Assembly: GCF_900113955.1 (NCBI RefSeq)
Contig: NZ_FORH01000003.1
Location: forward strand, 1 to 64,000
DNA length: 64,000 nucleotides
Source: Celeribacter neptunius
GTDB taxonomy: Bacteria > Pseudomonadota > Alphaproteobacteria > Rhodobacterales > Rhodobacteraceae
Direction: 5' to 3'
Made by a program: the position numbers and the translations under genes. The notes under the pieces were generated by a model. That model had not been told where the DNA came from. It saw only the letters and a list, made by a program, of their open reading frames with translations, and ran no database searches. Position 1 is the first letter of the stretch; every line of letters begins with the position of its first letter. Shown piece by piece: positions 55,028-62,510 of the stretch.

Positions 55028-56044
55028 ATGGACAAGCCTGCCTTTACCCCCCGCGTCTTCTCGGGGATCAAGCCTTCGGGCGGGCTCACCCTCGGCAATT
55101 ACCTCGGCGCGATCAAACGCTTCGTGGGAATGCAGGGCGGTGAGTTCGAAACCATCTATTGCGTGGTGGATATGCACGCGATCACCGTCTGGCAAAGCCC
55201 CGAGGACCTGCGCCACGCGACCCGCGAAGTCGCCGCCGGTTACCTTGCTGCGGGCATTGATCCCGACAAGTCGATCCTGTTCAACCAATCCCGCGTTTCG
55301 GCCCATGCGGAACTCGGCTGGCTGTTCAACTGTGTCGCCCGAGTCGGTTGGATGAACCGGATGACTCAGTTCAAGGACAAGGCCGGCAAGAATGCCGAGA
55401 ACGTCTCTCTCGGTCTTTACGCCTACCCGTCCCTGATGGCCGCCGACATTCTCCTGTATCATGCCACCCATGTGCCCGTGGGCGAGGATCAGAAACAGCA
55501 TGTCGAGCTGACCCGCGACATCGCCAACAAGTTCAACCACGATTACAAGGTCGATTTCTTCCCGGAAACCGTGCCGGTGATCGAGGGCCCTGCGATGCGG
55601 GTGATGAACCTGCGCGATGGCACCAAGAAAATGTCCAAGTCGGGTGAAAGCGACATGGAACGCATCAACATGACCGATGATGCCGACACGATCTCCAAGA
55701 AGTTCAAGAAATCGCGCACCGACCCGGATGTCCTGCCGGAGACCATGGACGGTCTCAGCGAACGCCCGGAAGCCCGCAACCTCGTCAATATCTACGCCGC
55801 TCTGGCGGATACGACCGGGGAGGCTGTGCTGTCCGAATTCGGTGGCGAAGGCTGGGGCAAATTCAAGCCGGCGCTGGCGGATCTGGCGGTCGACAAGCTC
55901 GCGCCGATCTCCACCGAGATGAAACGCCTGATGGCTGACCCGGCGGAGATCGACCGGATCATGGCAAAAGGCGCCGAGAAGGCCAACGAGATCGCGCAAC
56001 CGATCCTGGCAAAAACCTTCGATATCATGGGGTTCGTGCGCTAA
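55028..56044 (+). CDS. trpS: Tryptophanyl-tRNA synthetase
   Basis: This 338-residue class I synthetase has the HIGH-like segment '[17 protein letters not shown]' and the KMSKS loop '[11 protein letters not shown]' near residue 200. '[34 protein letters not shown]' is the tryptophan-binding block. I start at ATG 55028 ([10 protein letters not shown]); an upstream frame from 54965 lacks conserved residues. Two GC hairpins follow (56062-56077 and 56106-56128). Confidence 0.96.
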   Translation: MDKPAFTPRVFSGIKPSGGLTLGNYLGAIKRFVGMQGGEFETIYCVVDMHAITVWQSPEDLRHATREVAAGYLAAGIDPDKSILFNQSRVSAHAELGWLFNCVARVGWMNRMTQFKDKAGKNAENVSLGLYAYPSLMAADILLYHATHVPVGEDQKQHVELTRDIANKFNHDYKVDFFPETVPVIEGPAMRVMNLRDGTKKMSKSGESDMERINMTDDADTISKKFKKSRTDPDVLPETMDGLSERPEARNLVNIYAALADTTGEAVLSEFGGEGWGKFKPALADLAVDKLAPISTEMKRLMADPAEIDRIMAKGAEKANEIAQPILAKTFDIMGFVR

Positions 56045-56105
56045 CGCGCCCGAGATGCCCGCGCCCCCTCTGGGGCGACATGGTCTTCGTCCGCTGAGAC
56101 GCAGG

Positions 56106-56128
56106 GAGGGGGCGGCCGACGCCCCCTC
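56106..56128. repeat. GC-rich hairpin after trpS
   Basis: GAGGGGGC (56106-56113) pairs with GCCCCCTC (56121-56128) around a 7-base loop. A second stem, CGCCCC/GGGGCG, lies at 56062-56077. Neither has a T-run. They may slow or end trpS transcription. Confidence 0.5.
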
Positions 56129-56152
56129 TGGTTCCCATGATGACGGCCAGCT

Positions 56153-56194
56153 CATGACAGCAGGCCTGTGACAGTCGGCCCGTGACAGCAGGAG
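56153..56194 (+). repeat. Three imperfect 14-base tandem repeats before the NTF2-fold gene
   Basis: CATGACAGCAGGCC (56153), TGTGACAGTCGGCC (56167) and CGTGACAGCAGGAG (56181) share the core TGACAG. The last unit ends in the CAGGAG that serves as ribosome binding site for ATG 56202, so the array forms the immediate leader. Confidence 0.7.
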
Positions 56195-56201
56195 AGTATG
56201 C

Positions 56202-56555
56202 ATGCACCCGACAGATCTGGTCTCCGCCTGGGTCGAGGCTTTCAACCGTGGCGATGCGGATGCCTTGGCGGCGCTGTATCACGACGACGCGGTCAACCAT
56301 CAAGTCGCAAACGAGCCGGTCATCGGGCGCGCCAATATTCATGCGATGTTCGCCAAAGAATTTGCCGCGGCAGACATGACCTGTATCGTCGAGGCCATTC
56401 ACGACGCCGGCGAGGTCGTGGCGCTCGAGTGGCGCGATCCGAACGGCTTGCGCGGCTGCGGTTTCTTCACCATTCGGGACGGCAAGATCGCGTTTCAGCG
56501 CGGCTACTGGGACAAGCTCTCTTTCCTGAAGCTGCACAATCTGCCGATCGCCTAG
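56202..56555 (+). CDS. NTF2/SnoaL-like fold protein
   Basis: This 117-residue protein is a small alpha+beta barrel protein with 'WVEAFNRGDADALAALYHDDAVNHQVANEPVIGRANI', the usual N-terminal helix-strand pattern, and 'LEWRDPNGLRGCGFFTIRDGKIAFQRGYWD'. Such proteins range from ketosteroid isomerases to binding proteins, and the activity is not defined. ATG 56202 lies 7 bases after CAGGAG, which is the third unit of a tandem repeat. An ATG four bases earlier is in another frame. Confidence 0.85.
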   Translation: MHPTDLVSAWVEAFNRGDADALAALYHDDAVNHQVANEPVIGRANIHAMFAKEFAAADMTCIVEAIHDAGEVVALEWRDPNGLRGCGFFTIRDGKIAFQRGYWDKLSFLKLHNLPIA

Positions 56556-56581
56556 ACCGAAGATCTGCCTTCACAACACAG

Positions 56582-56611
56582 CAAAAAGGCCCGGCAACAC
56601 CTGCCAGGCCT
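56582..56611 (-). terminator. Intrinsic terminator of the L,D-transpeptidase gene
   Basis: AGGCC-C-GGCA (56587-56596) pairs with TGCC-A-GGCCT (56602-56611), nine pairs with one mismatch, followed on the - strand by TTTTTGC. It also lies beyond the NTF2-fold gene, where it has no T-run. Confidence 0.7.
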
Positions 56612-56636
56612 GAGCTTTGCGTAATTGAGATGCGGT

Positions 56637-57221
56637 TCAGATCAGCTTGACCTGCGTGCCGACGGCCACCCGATCATAGAGATCGACGATCTGCTCATTG
56701 TAGAGGCCGATACAGCCATCGGACGACCGCCGCCCGATCTTGCGCGTGTCATGGGTGCCGTGGATGCGGTAATACTGCCAGGAGAGATACAGCGCGCGCA
56801 CGCCGAGCGGGTTTTCCGGCCCGGCCGGCACAGTGACCGGCAGGCTCGGGTCGCGTTCACGCATCGAAGGCGTCGGCGTCCAGGTCGGGTTCTTCACCTT
56901 CTTGATCACTTCCGTGTAACCGCGCCGGGTCAGCTCGTCCGAGATCGGCACCGAGGTCGGGTAGAGCTTGTAGCCGCCATCCGCATCCCAGTAATGCAGC
57001 GCCCGGCTGACCGTATCGGCGACGATCCGACCCTGGCCCAGCGCATCGAAATGATCCCGCCAGTCGATCCGGCGGAAGCTCGAGATATTGTTCCGGGCAA
57101 TTTTCTCGCCCTGCAGCTCTTCGGGCAGGGTCAGCCCGATCTCCTGCGCGCTTGCGGCCTGCCCGAGAAAGGGGGCGGCCAGGCTCAGCGCCAGAAAACG
57201 ACGTCTTTTCAGTTCCATCAT
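56637..57221 (-). CDS. L,D-transpeptidase (YkuD domain), Tat-exported
   Basis: This 194-residue protein links peptidoglycan or lipoproteins via meso-diaminopimelate. The YkuD site is 'IHGTHDTRKIGRRSSDGCIG', with His154 and Cys170 as catalytic residues. The signal has twin-Arg (KRRRFLALSLAAPFLGQAASAQ), indicating Tat export of a folded protein. I start at ATG 57221, which has AGGA upstream; ATG 57242 is possible. It ends with the terminator at 56582. Confidence 0.92.
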   Translation of the reverse strand: MMELKRRRFLALSLAAPFLGQAASAQEIGLTLPEELQGEKIARNNISSFRRIDWRDHFDALGQGRIVADTVSRALHYWDADGGYKLYPTSVPISDELTRRGYTEVIKKVKNPTWTPTPSMRERDPSLPVTVPAGPENPLGVRALYLSWQYYRIHGTHDTRKIGRRSSDGCIGLYNEQIVDLYDRVAVGTQVKLI

Positions 57222-57399
57222 GGGAGTGTCCTGTGCGGTCATTGGAATATGCCTGCCGAGATGCGACAGGCGCCATTGACCGCAAGAAACCGGGATGGCG
57301 GCTCATATTCAAATCACGATCAGGTTAGCGGCGAGACGGCACCGGACCCTGCGCTCAGAATGTCACATTAGGGTTTCATTTCTCGCCTATCCAATTTGC

Positions 57400-57530
57400 G
57401 CAGACCTCAGAATCAGCTCGGTCCCCTGCTGATCGGCGTGCCCTTACACGCCCGGCTCTGCAGTCTGATCGTTATCCCCGACGGATCAGATCCGATCAGA
57501 CCCCCGGCTTTGCACGAGCCGGGGGTTTCT
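57400..57530 (+). ncRNA. Candidate structured small RNA with its own terminator
   Basis: Four consecutive stems can form without a protein gene: ATCAGC/GCTGAT (57412-57417 with 57428-57433), GGCGTG/CACGCC (57435-57440 with 57447-57452), TCTGATC/GATCAGA (57464-57470 with 57484-57490, or alternatively with a second GATCAGA at 57494-57500), and the terminator stem at 57501-57525. GCAGA (57400) and TCTGC (57457) could close the first two stems. It is not a tRNA: no T-loop or acceptor is seen. No clear promoter is visible, so the 5' end is a guess. Confidence 0.45.
57501..57530 (+). terminator. Orphan intrinsic terminator
   Basis: CCCCCGGCT (57501-57509) pairs with AGCCGGGGG (57517-57525) around a 7-base loop, followed by TTTCT. 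The only gene upstream on this strand ends at 56555, beyond another hairpin, so it must serve an unannotated transcript. Confidence 0.8.
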
Positions 57531-57651
57531 CATGGCGACAGCTCCGTCGCCCGGTTCTGTCGGCAAAGGTGCCTCCACGGTTGCGTCGGGCGCCCGGCTC
57601 GGTCATGCTTGATCCGCATCCCCCGGAGAGATGCGCTGCTAAGAGGCCCCT

Positions 57652-58107
57652 ATGCGCAAGTTTCTCGTCATCCTCGATGACAGCCGCGAATGTCTCAACG
57701 CCATGCGTTTTGCCGCCATGCGCGCGGCCAGCACCGGCGGCGGGGTCACCATCCTGTCGATCATCCCGCCGGAAGAGTTCAACCACTGGATCGGCGTCGC
57801 CGACATCATGCGCGAAGAGACCCGGGAACGGATCGTGGCGCATTACGAGGTCTTCGCCAAATGGATGCGCGACCGCCAGGGCATCGACCCCGAACTGGTC
57901 ATCCGCGAAGGCGAAGCGGTGCATGAGATCCTCGCCCAGGTCCAGGAAGACCCGCATATCGGCGTGCTGGTCCTCGGCGCCGGCACAGAGAAATCCGGCC
58001 CCGGCCCGCTGGTCTCGGCGATGACGAAACAGGCCGGTTTCCTGCCGATCCCGATGACACTGGTGCCCGGTGAAATGTCCAAGGAACGTCTGGAGTCGAT
58101 CACCTGA
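57652..58107 (+). CDS. Universal stress protein (UspA family)
   Basis: This 151-residue cytoplasmic protein has the Usp fold: 'KFLVILDDSRECLNAMRFAAMRA' at the start and the glycine-rich C-terminal segment 'VLVLGAGTEKSGPGPLVSAM', in the position of the G-x2-G-x9-G-S/T ATP-binding motif. AGAGG precedes the ATG. It overlaps the DUF2267 gene by one base (TGATG). Confidence 0.9.
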   Translation: MRKFLVILDDSRECLNAMRFAAMRAASTGGGVTILSIIPPEEFNHWIGVADIMREETRERIVAHYEVFAKWMRDRQGIDPELVIREGEAVHEILAQVQEDPHIGVLVLGAGTEKSGPGPLVSAMTKQAGFLPIPMTLVPGEMSKERLESIT

Positions 58108-58571
58108 TGCCGATGCCCTGGACCTATCGCCACTCGAAGAAGGAGTTCGCCTCTTTCCTGAAGGATGCAAAGGACCGGATGGGCCACGCGATCGAGAGCG
58201 ACAACATGACCTACACCGCGGTGGACGGTGTGTTGCAGGTGTTCCGCCGTCGCCTGACCCCGCCACAGGTGATCGCCTTTGGCGATGCGATCCCCTCGAC
58301 GCTCCGCGCCATGCTGGTCTACAACTGGCGCGTCGATGCCGTCCCCCTGCCCTTTGGCACGCGTTCGGAAATGATCCGCGAGGTGCAGGCGGTCCGCAAA
58401 CACCATAATATCACGCCTTTGAACGTGATCGAGGCGACGGGTTATGCGCTCTGGCGCCACTGCAACCATCGCGATCTGGCCCGCGTGCTGGCCCAGATCG
58501 GGCCCGAGGCGGTGAGCTTTTGGCATGTGCCCAATGTCGCGCCCGAAGATCTCGAACAGCGGATCCTTTGA
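58107..58571 (+). CDS. DUF2267 family protein
   Basis: This 154-residue soluble protein resembles DUF2267: mostly helical, with 'FLKDAKDRMG' early and 'LQVFRRRLTPPQVIAFGDAIPSTLRAMLVYNW' in the middle, the typical repeat-like segment. The function is unknown, although family members often sit with stress genes. Here it is translationally coupled to a universal stress protein gene. A short hairpin (58572-58587) followed by CCTTTA may end the transcript. Confidence 0.8.
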   Translation: MPMPWTYRHSKKEFASFLKDAKDRMGHAIESDNMTYTAVDGVLQVFRRRLTPPQVIAFGDAIPSTLRAMLVYNWRVDAVPLPFGTRSEMIREVQAVRKHHNITPLNVIEATGYALWRHCNHRDLARVLAQIGPEAVSFWHVPNVAPEDLEQRIL

Positions 58572-58608
58572 GCGGGGAGGCTCCCGCCCTTTAGAACCGT
58601 TCCAAAAC

Positions 58609-58637
58609 TTGACTTTTTGCGCGCGAGCGCTCATATC
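58609..58637 (+). promoter_or_regulatory. Putative promoter of nfu-rimI
   Basis: TTGACT (58609-58614) and CATATC (58632-58637) are separated by 17 bases and lie 28 bases before the nfu ATG. The -35 is good, the -10 weak. Confidence 0.5.
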
Positions 58638-58664
58638 CGACCTGAGAAGTAAGGAATACGCGCC

Positions 58665-59231
58665 ATGTTCATTCAGACCGAATCCACGCCGAATCCGGCA
58701 ACCCTGAAATTCCTGCCCGGCCAGACCGTTCTGGAGACCGGCACCGCTGATTTTCCGACGGCAGAGGCCGCCGCCGGCTCGCCGCTCGCCGCGCGCATCT
58801 ACAAGGTGGGCAATGTCGCCGGCGTGTTCTTCGGCGCGGATTTCGTGACCGTGACCAAGGACGACGACACCGATTGGGACCATGTCAAACCCGCCATCTT
58901 GGGCGCGATCATGGAACATTTCCAATCCGGCGACCCGGTGCTCGAAGGCACGGCGGCGGCGCCCGCTTCCGGCCATGCCGATCATGACGGTCCCGACAGC
59001 GAGATCATCCAGCAGATCAAGGAGCTTCTGGACACCCGGGTGCGCCCGGCGGTGGCCCAGGACGGTGGCGACATCACCTTCCACGGTTTCGATCGCGGCA
59101 TCGTCTACCTGCATATGCAGGGCGCCTGCGCCGGCTGCCCCTCCTCGACCCTGACCCTGAAAATGGGCATCGAGAACCTGCTGCGCCACTACATCCCGGA
59201 AGTGCTCGAAGTGCGCCCCGTCGCCGCCTGA
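58665..59231 (+). CDS. Nfu-type iron-sulfur cluster carrier
   Basis: This 188-residue protein delivers [4Fe-4S] clusters. The N-terminal Nfu domain begins MFIQTESTPNPATLKFLPG; after a His/Asp linker (about residues 100-108) the NifU-like C-terminal domain has 'RPAVAQDGGDITFHGF' and the cluster ligands CAGC near 154-157. AAGGA lies 9 bases before the ATG. It is followed by a RimI-like gene after 17 bases. Confidence 0.95.
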   Translation: MFIQTESTPNPATLKFLPGQTVLETGTADFPTAEAAAGSPLAARIYKVGNVAGVFFGADFVTVTKDDDTDWDHVKPAILGAIMEHFQSGDPVLEGTAAAPASGHADHDGPDSEIIQQIKELLDTRVRPAVAQDGGDITFHGFDRGIVYLHMQGACAGCPSSTLTLKMGIENLLRHYIPEVLEVRPVAA

Positions 59232-59248
59232 GAGATATAAGGACACGG

Positions 59249-59680
59249 ATGCCCTCGCTCTCGTCGCAACTTCTGGCCGAGATCCACGCCGCGTGTTTCG
59301 AAACGCCGCGGCCATGGTCGGCACAGGAATTCGACAGCCTGCTCAGCATGAAAGGGGTCTTTCTCGTCACCGGGGAAGGCCCCTCTTTCGCATTGGGACG
59401 TTATGTCCCGCATGAATGCGAGCTTCTGACCCTGGCGGTGGCGCCCGAGGCACGCGGGCGCGGCTTTGGTCGGGCCATGTTGCGGGCCTATGAAAAAGAG
59501 GCGGATCGCCGCATCGCGCTCAAGAGTTTTCTCGAGGTCGCCGAAGACAACGCAGTGGCAATTTCCCTTTATCGCGCAGAGGGCTACAGCGAATCCGGTC
59601 GTCGGAAGCACTATTACACTCGCCCGGACAGATCAAAGATCGACGCTCTGATCTTCACAAAGCGTATAAAACATACGTGA
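59249..59680 (+). CDS. rimI: GNAT acetyltransferase, RimI-like
   Basis: This 143-residue acetyl-CoA-dependent N-acetyltransferase has 'LLTLAVAPEARGRGFGRAML' as the acetyl-CoA-binding motif A and 'FLEVAEDNAVAISLYRAEGY' as motif B, the latter typical of RimI, which acetylates ribosomal protein S18. AAGGA lies 5 bases before the ATG. It probably forms an operon with nfu. Often such a gene neighbours tsaB, which is not seen here. Confidence 0.85.
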   Translation: MPSLSSQLLAEIHAACFETPRPWSAQEFDSLLSMKGVFLVTGEGPSFALGRYVPHECELLTLAVAPEARGRGFGRAMLRAYEKEADRRIALKSFLEVAEDNAVAISLYRAEGYSESGRRKHYYTRPDRSKIDALIFTKRIKHT

Positions 59681-59724
59681 CCCCACGTTATAGGACGCTG
59701 GCTTGGCGCAAACCGCGCCGAAGA

Positions 59725-59740
59725 GCGACCAAATGGTCAA
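59725..59740 (+). promoter_or_regulatory. Candidate operator upstream of purine importer 2
   Basis: GCGACCAAATGGTCAA includes the perfect inverted repeat GACCA-AA-TGGTC (59727-59738). It lies 18 bases before a plausible -35 and matches 12 of 16 positions of the xdhA-upstream site at 17521. Confidence 0.5.
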
Positions 59741-59757
59741 AATTGGTAAAATGTGTA

Positions 59758-59786
59758 TTGACCCTCCGACAGGGACGCGCCCTAAT
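59758..59786 (+). promoter_or_regulatory. Putative promoter of importer 2
   Basis: TTGACC (59758-59763) and CCTAAT (59781-59786), 17 bases apart, lie 120 bases before the receptor gene. The candidate operator is just upstream. Confidence 0.45.
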
Positions 59787-59906
59787 CCAGACCAAGGCGG
59801 GACCATATGTTCCGCTCACATGGGTCTGTGACATGGCGTGAAGGGAAGATTGGCTTCCCTGCGGATATGGGACGACCCCAAGACCAGTACCAAACGGGAG
59901 ACAATT

Positions 59907-60896
59907 ATGACCCTGAAGACGACTTTCCTCGGCGCAGCGGCCGCCCTTGCCCTGACCTCCGGCGCCGCTCTGGCCGATCCGGCGATCATCTTCGACCTTG
60001 GCGGTAAATTCGACAAATCCTTCAACGAAGCCGCCTATAACGGCGCCGAGCGTTGGGCCAAGGAAACCGGCGGTTCCTACCGCGACGTCGAGCTCCAGTC
60101 CGATGCCCAGCGTGAGCAGGCGCTGCGTCGTTTCGCCGAAAGCGGCTTCAACCCGATCGTGATGGCCGGTTTCTCCTTTGCCACCGCGCTTGAAACCGTC
60201 GCCAAGGATTTCCCGGATACCAAATTCGCCATCATCGACATGGTCGTGGATGCGCCGAACGTGCGCTCCGTGGTGTTCAACGAGCATGAAGGCTCCTACC
60301 TCGTCGGTATCGCCGCCGCTTACGCCGCAAAAGGCGACACGGTCTCCTTCGTCGGCGGCATGGACATCCCGCTGATCTCGAAATTCGCCTGTGGCTATGC
60401 CCAGGGCTTCAAGGCCGTGAAACCCGAAGGCAAGGTCATCGTCAACATGACCGGCACCACGCCCTCCGCCTGGAACGACCCGGTGAAAGGCGGCGAGCTG
60501 ACCCGCGCCCAGATCGCTGACGGTTCCGAAGTGGTCTTCGCCGCGGCGGGCGGCACCGGTCTCGGCGTGCTGCAGACCGCAGCCGACGAGGGCATCCTCT
60601 CCATCGGTGTGGACAGCAACCAGAACTACCTGCAGCCGGGCTCGGTCCTGACCTCCATGGTCAAACGCGTGGACAATGCCGTCTACGACGCCTTCATGCA
60701 GGGTGAGAACCTCGAGACCGGCTTCTTCGCCATGGGTCTCGCCAATGACGGCGTCGGCGCCGCCATGGACGAATATAACGCCGCCCTGATCACCCCGGAA
60801 ATGAAGGCCGCGATGGACGATGCCACCGCGAAAATCATCTCCGGCGAGGTCGTGGTGCATGACTACATGTCCGACGAATCCTGCCCGGCTTACTGA
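59907..60896 (+). CDS. BMP-family substrate-binding protein (importer 2)
   Basis: This is a 329-residue periplasmic receptor. The signal peptide ends at ALA-DP (after residue 23). The mature part begins with 'AIIFDLGGKFDKSFNEAAYNGAERW', the classic BMP/PnrA opening including the ligand-site Asp and Phe, followed by 'VVFNEHEGSYLVG', 'VSFVGGMDIPLI' and 'GVDSNQNYL'. It resembles purine-nucleoside receptors (PnrA) more closely than the receptor of importer 1 does. ATG 59907 with GGGAG upstream is preferred over the frame from 59838. It is first in its operon. Confidence 0.94.
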   Translation: MTLKTTFLGAAAALALTSGAALADPAIIFDLGGKFDKSFNEAAYNGAERWAKETGGSYRDVELQSDAQREQALRRFAESGFNPIVMAGFSFATALETVAKDFPDTKFAIIDMVVDAPNVRSVVFNEHEGSYLVGIAAAYAAKGDTVSFVGGMDIPLISKFACGYAQGFKAVKPEGKVIVNMTGTTPSAWNDPVKGGELTRAQIADGSEVVFAAAGGTGLGVLQTAADEGILSIGVDSNQNYLQPGSVLTSMVKRVDNAVYDAFMQGENLETGFFAMGLANDGVGAAMDEYNAALITPEMKAAMDDATAKIISGEVVVHDYMSDESCPAY

Positions 60897-60908
60897 GGCA
60901 GACGTCGC

Positions 60909-62510
60909 ATGAGCGTTCAGACGGATACGGGGCGGCAGGCAACTGCCGCCCCCACCGCTTCCGCCGCCCCGGCAATCGAACTGCGGGGCATTTCCAAAGC
61001 TTTCGGCCCGGTTCAGGCGAACAAGGATATTTCCATCTCCGTCGCCAAGGGCTCGATCCATGGCATCATCGGTGAGAACGGCGCGGGGAAATCCACGCTG
61101 ATGTCGATCCTCTACGGCTTTTACAAGGCCGATGCGGGGCATATCCTGATCAATGGTCAGGAGGTCCATATCGCCGACAGTCAGGAGGCCATTTCCGCCG
61201 GCATCGGTATGGTGTTCCAGCATTTCAAGCTGGTGGAGAATTTCACCGTGCTCGAGAATGTCATCCTCGGCGCCGAGGACGGGGGATTGCTCAAGCCGTC
61301 GCTCGCGAAAGCCCGAAAGCTTTTGAAGCAACTCTCTGACGAATACGAATTGTCTGTCGATCCCGATGCCTTGATCGAAGATCTCTCCGTGGGCCACCAG
61401 CAGCGGGTCGAGATTCTCAAGGCGCTCTATCGACAGGCCGACATCCTCATCCTCGATGAGCCCACCGGCGTGCTGACGCCGGCGGAAGCGGACCATTTGT
61501 TTCGCATTCTCAAGGGCTTGAAGGAACAGGGCAAGACCATCATCCTGATCACCCACAAGCTGCGCGAGATCATGGAAATCACCGATACCGTGTCGGTGAT
61601 GCGACGCGGCGAGATGACCGCGACGGTGAAAACCCATGAGACCTCCCCCGAACAACTGGCGGAGCTGATGGTCGGGCGCAAGGTGCTTTTGCGTGTCGAC
61701 AAGAAACCCGCCACCCCGGGCAAACCGGTGGTCGAGGTCGAGAACCTGCGGGTGATCGACGAACAGGGCGTCGAGCGGCTCAAGGGCATCAGCCTCGAGG
61801 TGCGCGAAGGCGAGATCCTGGGCATTTGCGGCGTTGCCGGCAATGGTCAGACCGAACTGCTCGAGGTGCTCGGCGGCTATGTCAACGGCACCGGCACGGT
61901 GCGGATGAATGGCGAAGAGATCGATCTCTCCGGCAAACATTCCAATGGCCAGACCCGGCGCGCCCGTGGCATCGCCCATGTCCCGGAAGACCGCCATGAC
62001 GAGGGGCTGATCCTCGAATTCCAGGCTTGGGAAAACATGGTGTTCGGCTATCATCATGCCCCGGAATATCAAAAGAACGCGCTTTTGATGGACAATGCGG
62101 GCATCAAGGCGATGACCCAGGCGAGCATGGACAAATTCGATGTCCGCCCGCCCAATCCGAAGCTCGAAGCGAAGAGCTTTTCCGGCGGCAACCAGCAGAA
62201 AATCGTGCTGGCGCGTGAGATCGAACGCAACCCGGACCTGCTGCTCGTGGGTCAGCCGACCCGCGGCGTCGACATCGGGGCGATCGAGTTCATCCACCAA
62301 CAGATCGTCGCGCTCAGAGACGAGGGCAAGGCGATCCTCCTGGTCTCCGTGGAACTCGACGAGATCCTGTCGCTCTCCGACCGCATCGTCGTGATGTTCG
62401 ACGGCCAGATCATGGGCGAACGCCTGCCCGCCGAGACCAACGAGGGCGAACTGGGCCTGATGATGGCCGGGATTACCGATACGAATACCAATGGGGAGAA
62501 GGCACAGTGA
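60909..62510 (+). CDS. ABC transporter ATPase for nucleoside-type import (importer 2)
   Basis: This 533-residue double ATPase has an Ala/Thr/Pro-rich 20-residue extension. Domain 1 has Walker A GENGAGKS near residue 57, signature LSVGHQQR and Walker B ILILDEP. Domain 2 has 'GVAGNGQTE', 'SFSGGNQQKIVLAREI' and 'LLLVGQPTRGVD', again with Gln for the catalytic Glu, as in the importer 1 ATPase. It lies 12 bases after the receptor gene and overlaps the permease by 4 (GTGA). Confidence 0.94.
   Translation: MSVQTDTGRQATAAPTASAAPAIELRGISKAFGPVQANKDISISVAKGSIHGIIGENGAGKSTLMSILYGFYKADAGHILINGQEVHIADSQEAISAGIGMVFQHFKLVENFTVLENVILGAEDGGLLKPSLAKARKLLKQLSDEYELSVDPDALIEDLSVGHQQRVEILKALYRQADILILDEPTGVLTPAEADHLFRILKGLKEQGKTIILITHKLREIMEITDTVSVMRRGEMTATVKTHETSPEQLAELMVGRKVLLRVDKKPATPGKPVVEVENLRVIDEQGVERLKGISLEVREGEILGICGVAGNGQTELLEVLGGYVNGTGTVRMNGEEIDLSGKHSNGQTRRARGIAHVPEDRHDEGLILEFQAWENMVFGYHHAPEYQKNALLMDNAGIKAMTQASMDKFDVRPPNPKLEAKSFSGGNQQKIVLAREIERNPDLLLVGQPTRGVDIGAIEFIHQQIVALRDEGKAILLVSVELDEILSLSDRIVVMFDGQIMGERLPAETNEGELGLMMAGITDTNTNGEKAQ

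Larger units (their letters stand above)
57222..57651. other. Gap between the L,D-transpeptidase and usp genes
   Basis: No protein gene is supported in these 430 bases. The left part (57222-57390) should hold the L,D-transpeptidase promoter and includes distant complementary GAATATG/CATATTC copies (57245, 57304). The middle is the structured RNA candidate (57400-57530). The right part (57531-57651) should carry the usp promoter, though no consensus elements stand out. Confidence 0.6.

Noticed and set aside
57396-57470. Possible tRNA gene in the structured region
   Set aside because: Some arms pair, but there is no T-loop consensus, no proper acceptor stem and no CCA context.
59688-62300. 870-codon open frame on the - strand
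   Set aside because: It is antisense to the second importer genes and is compositional only.
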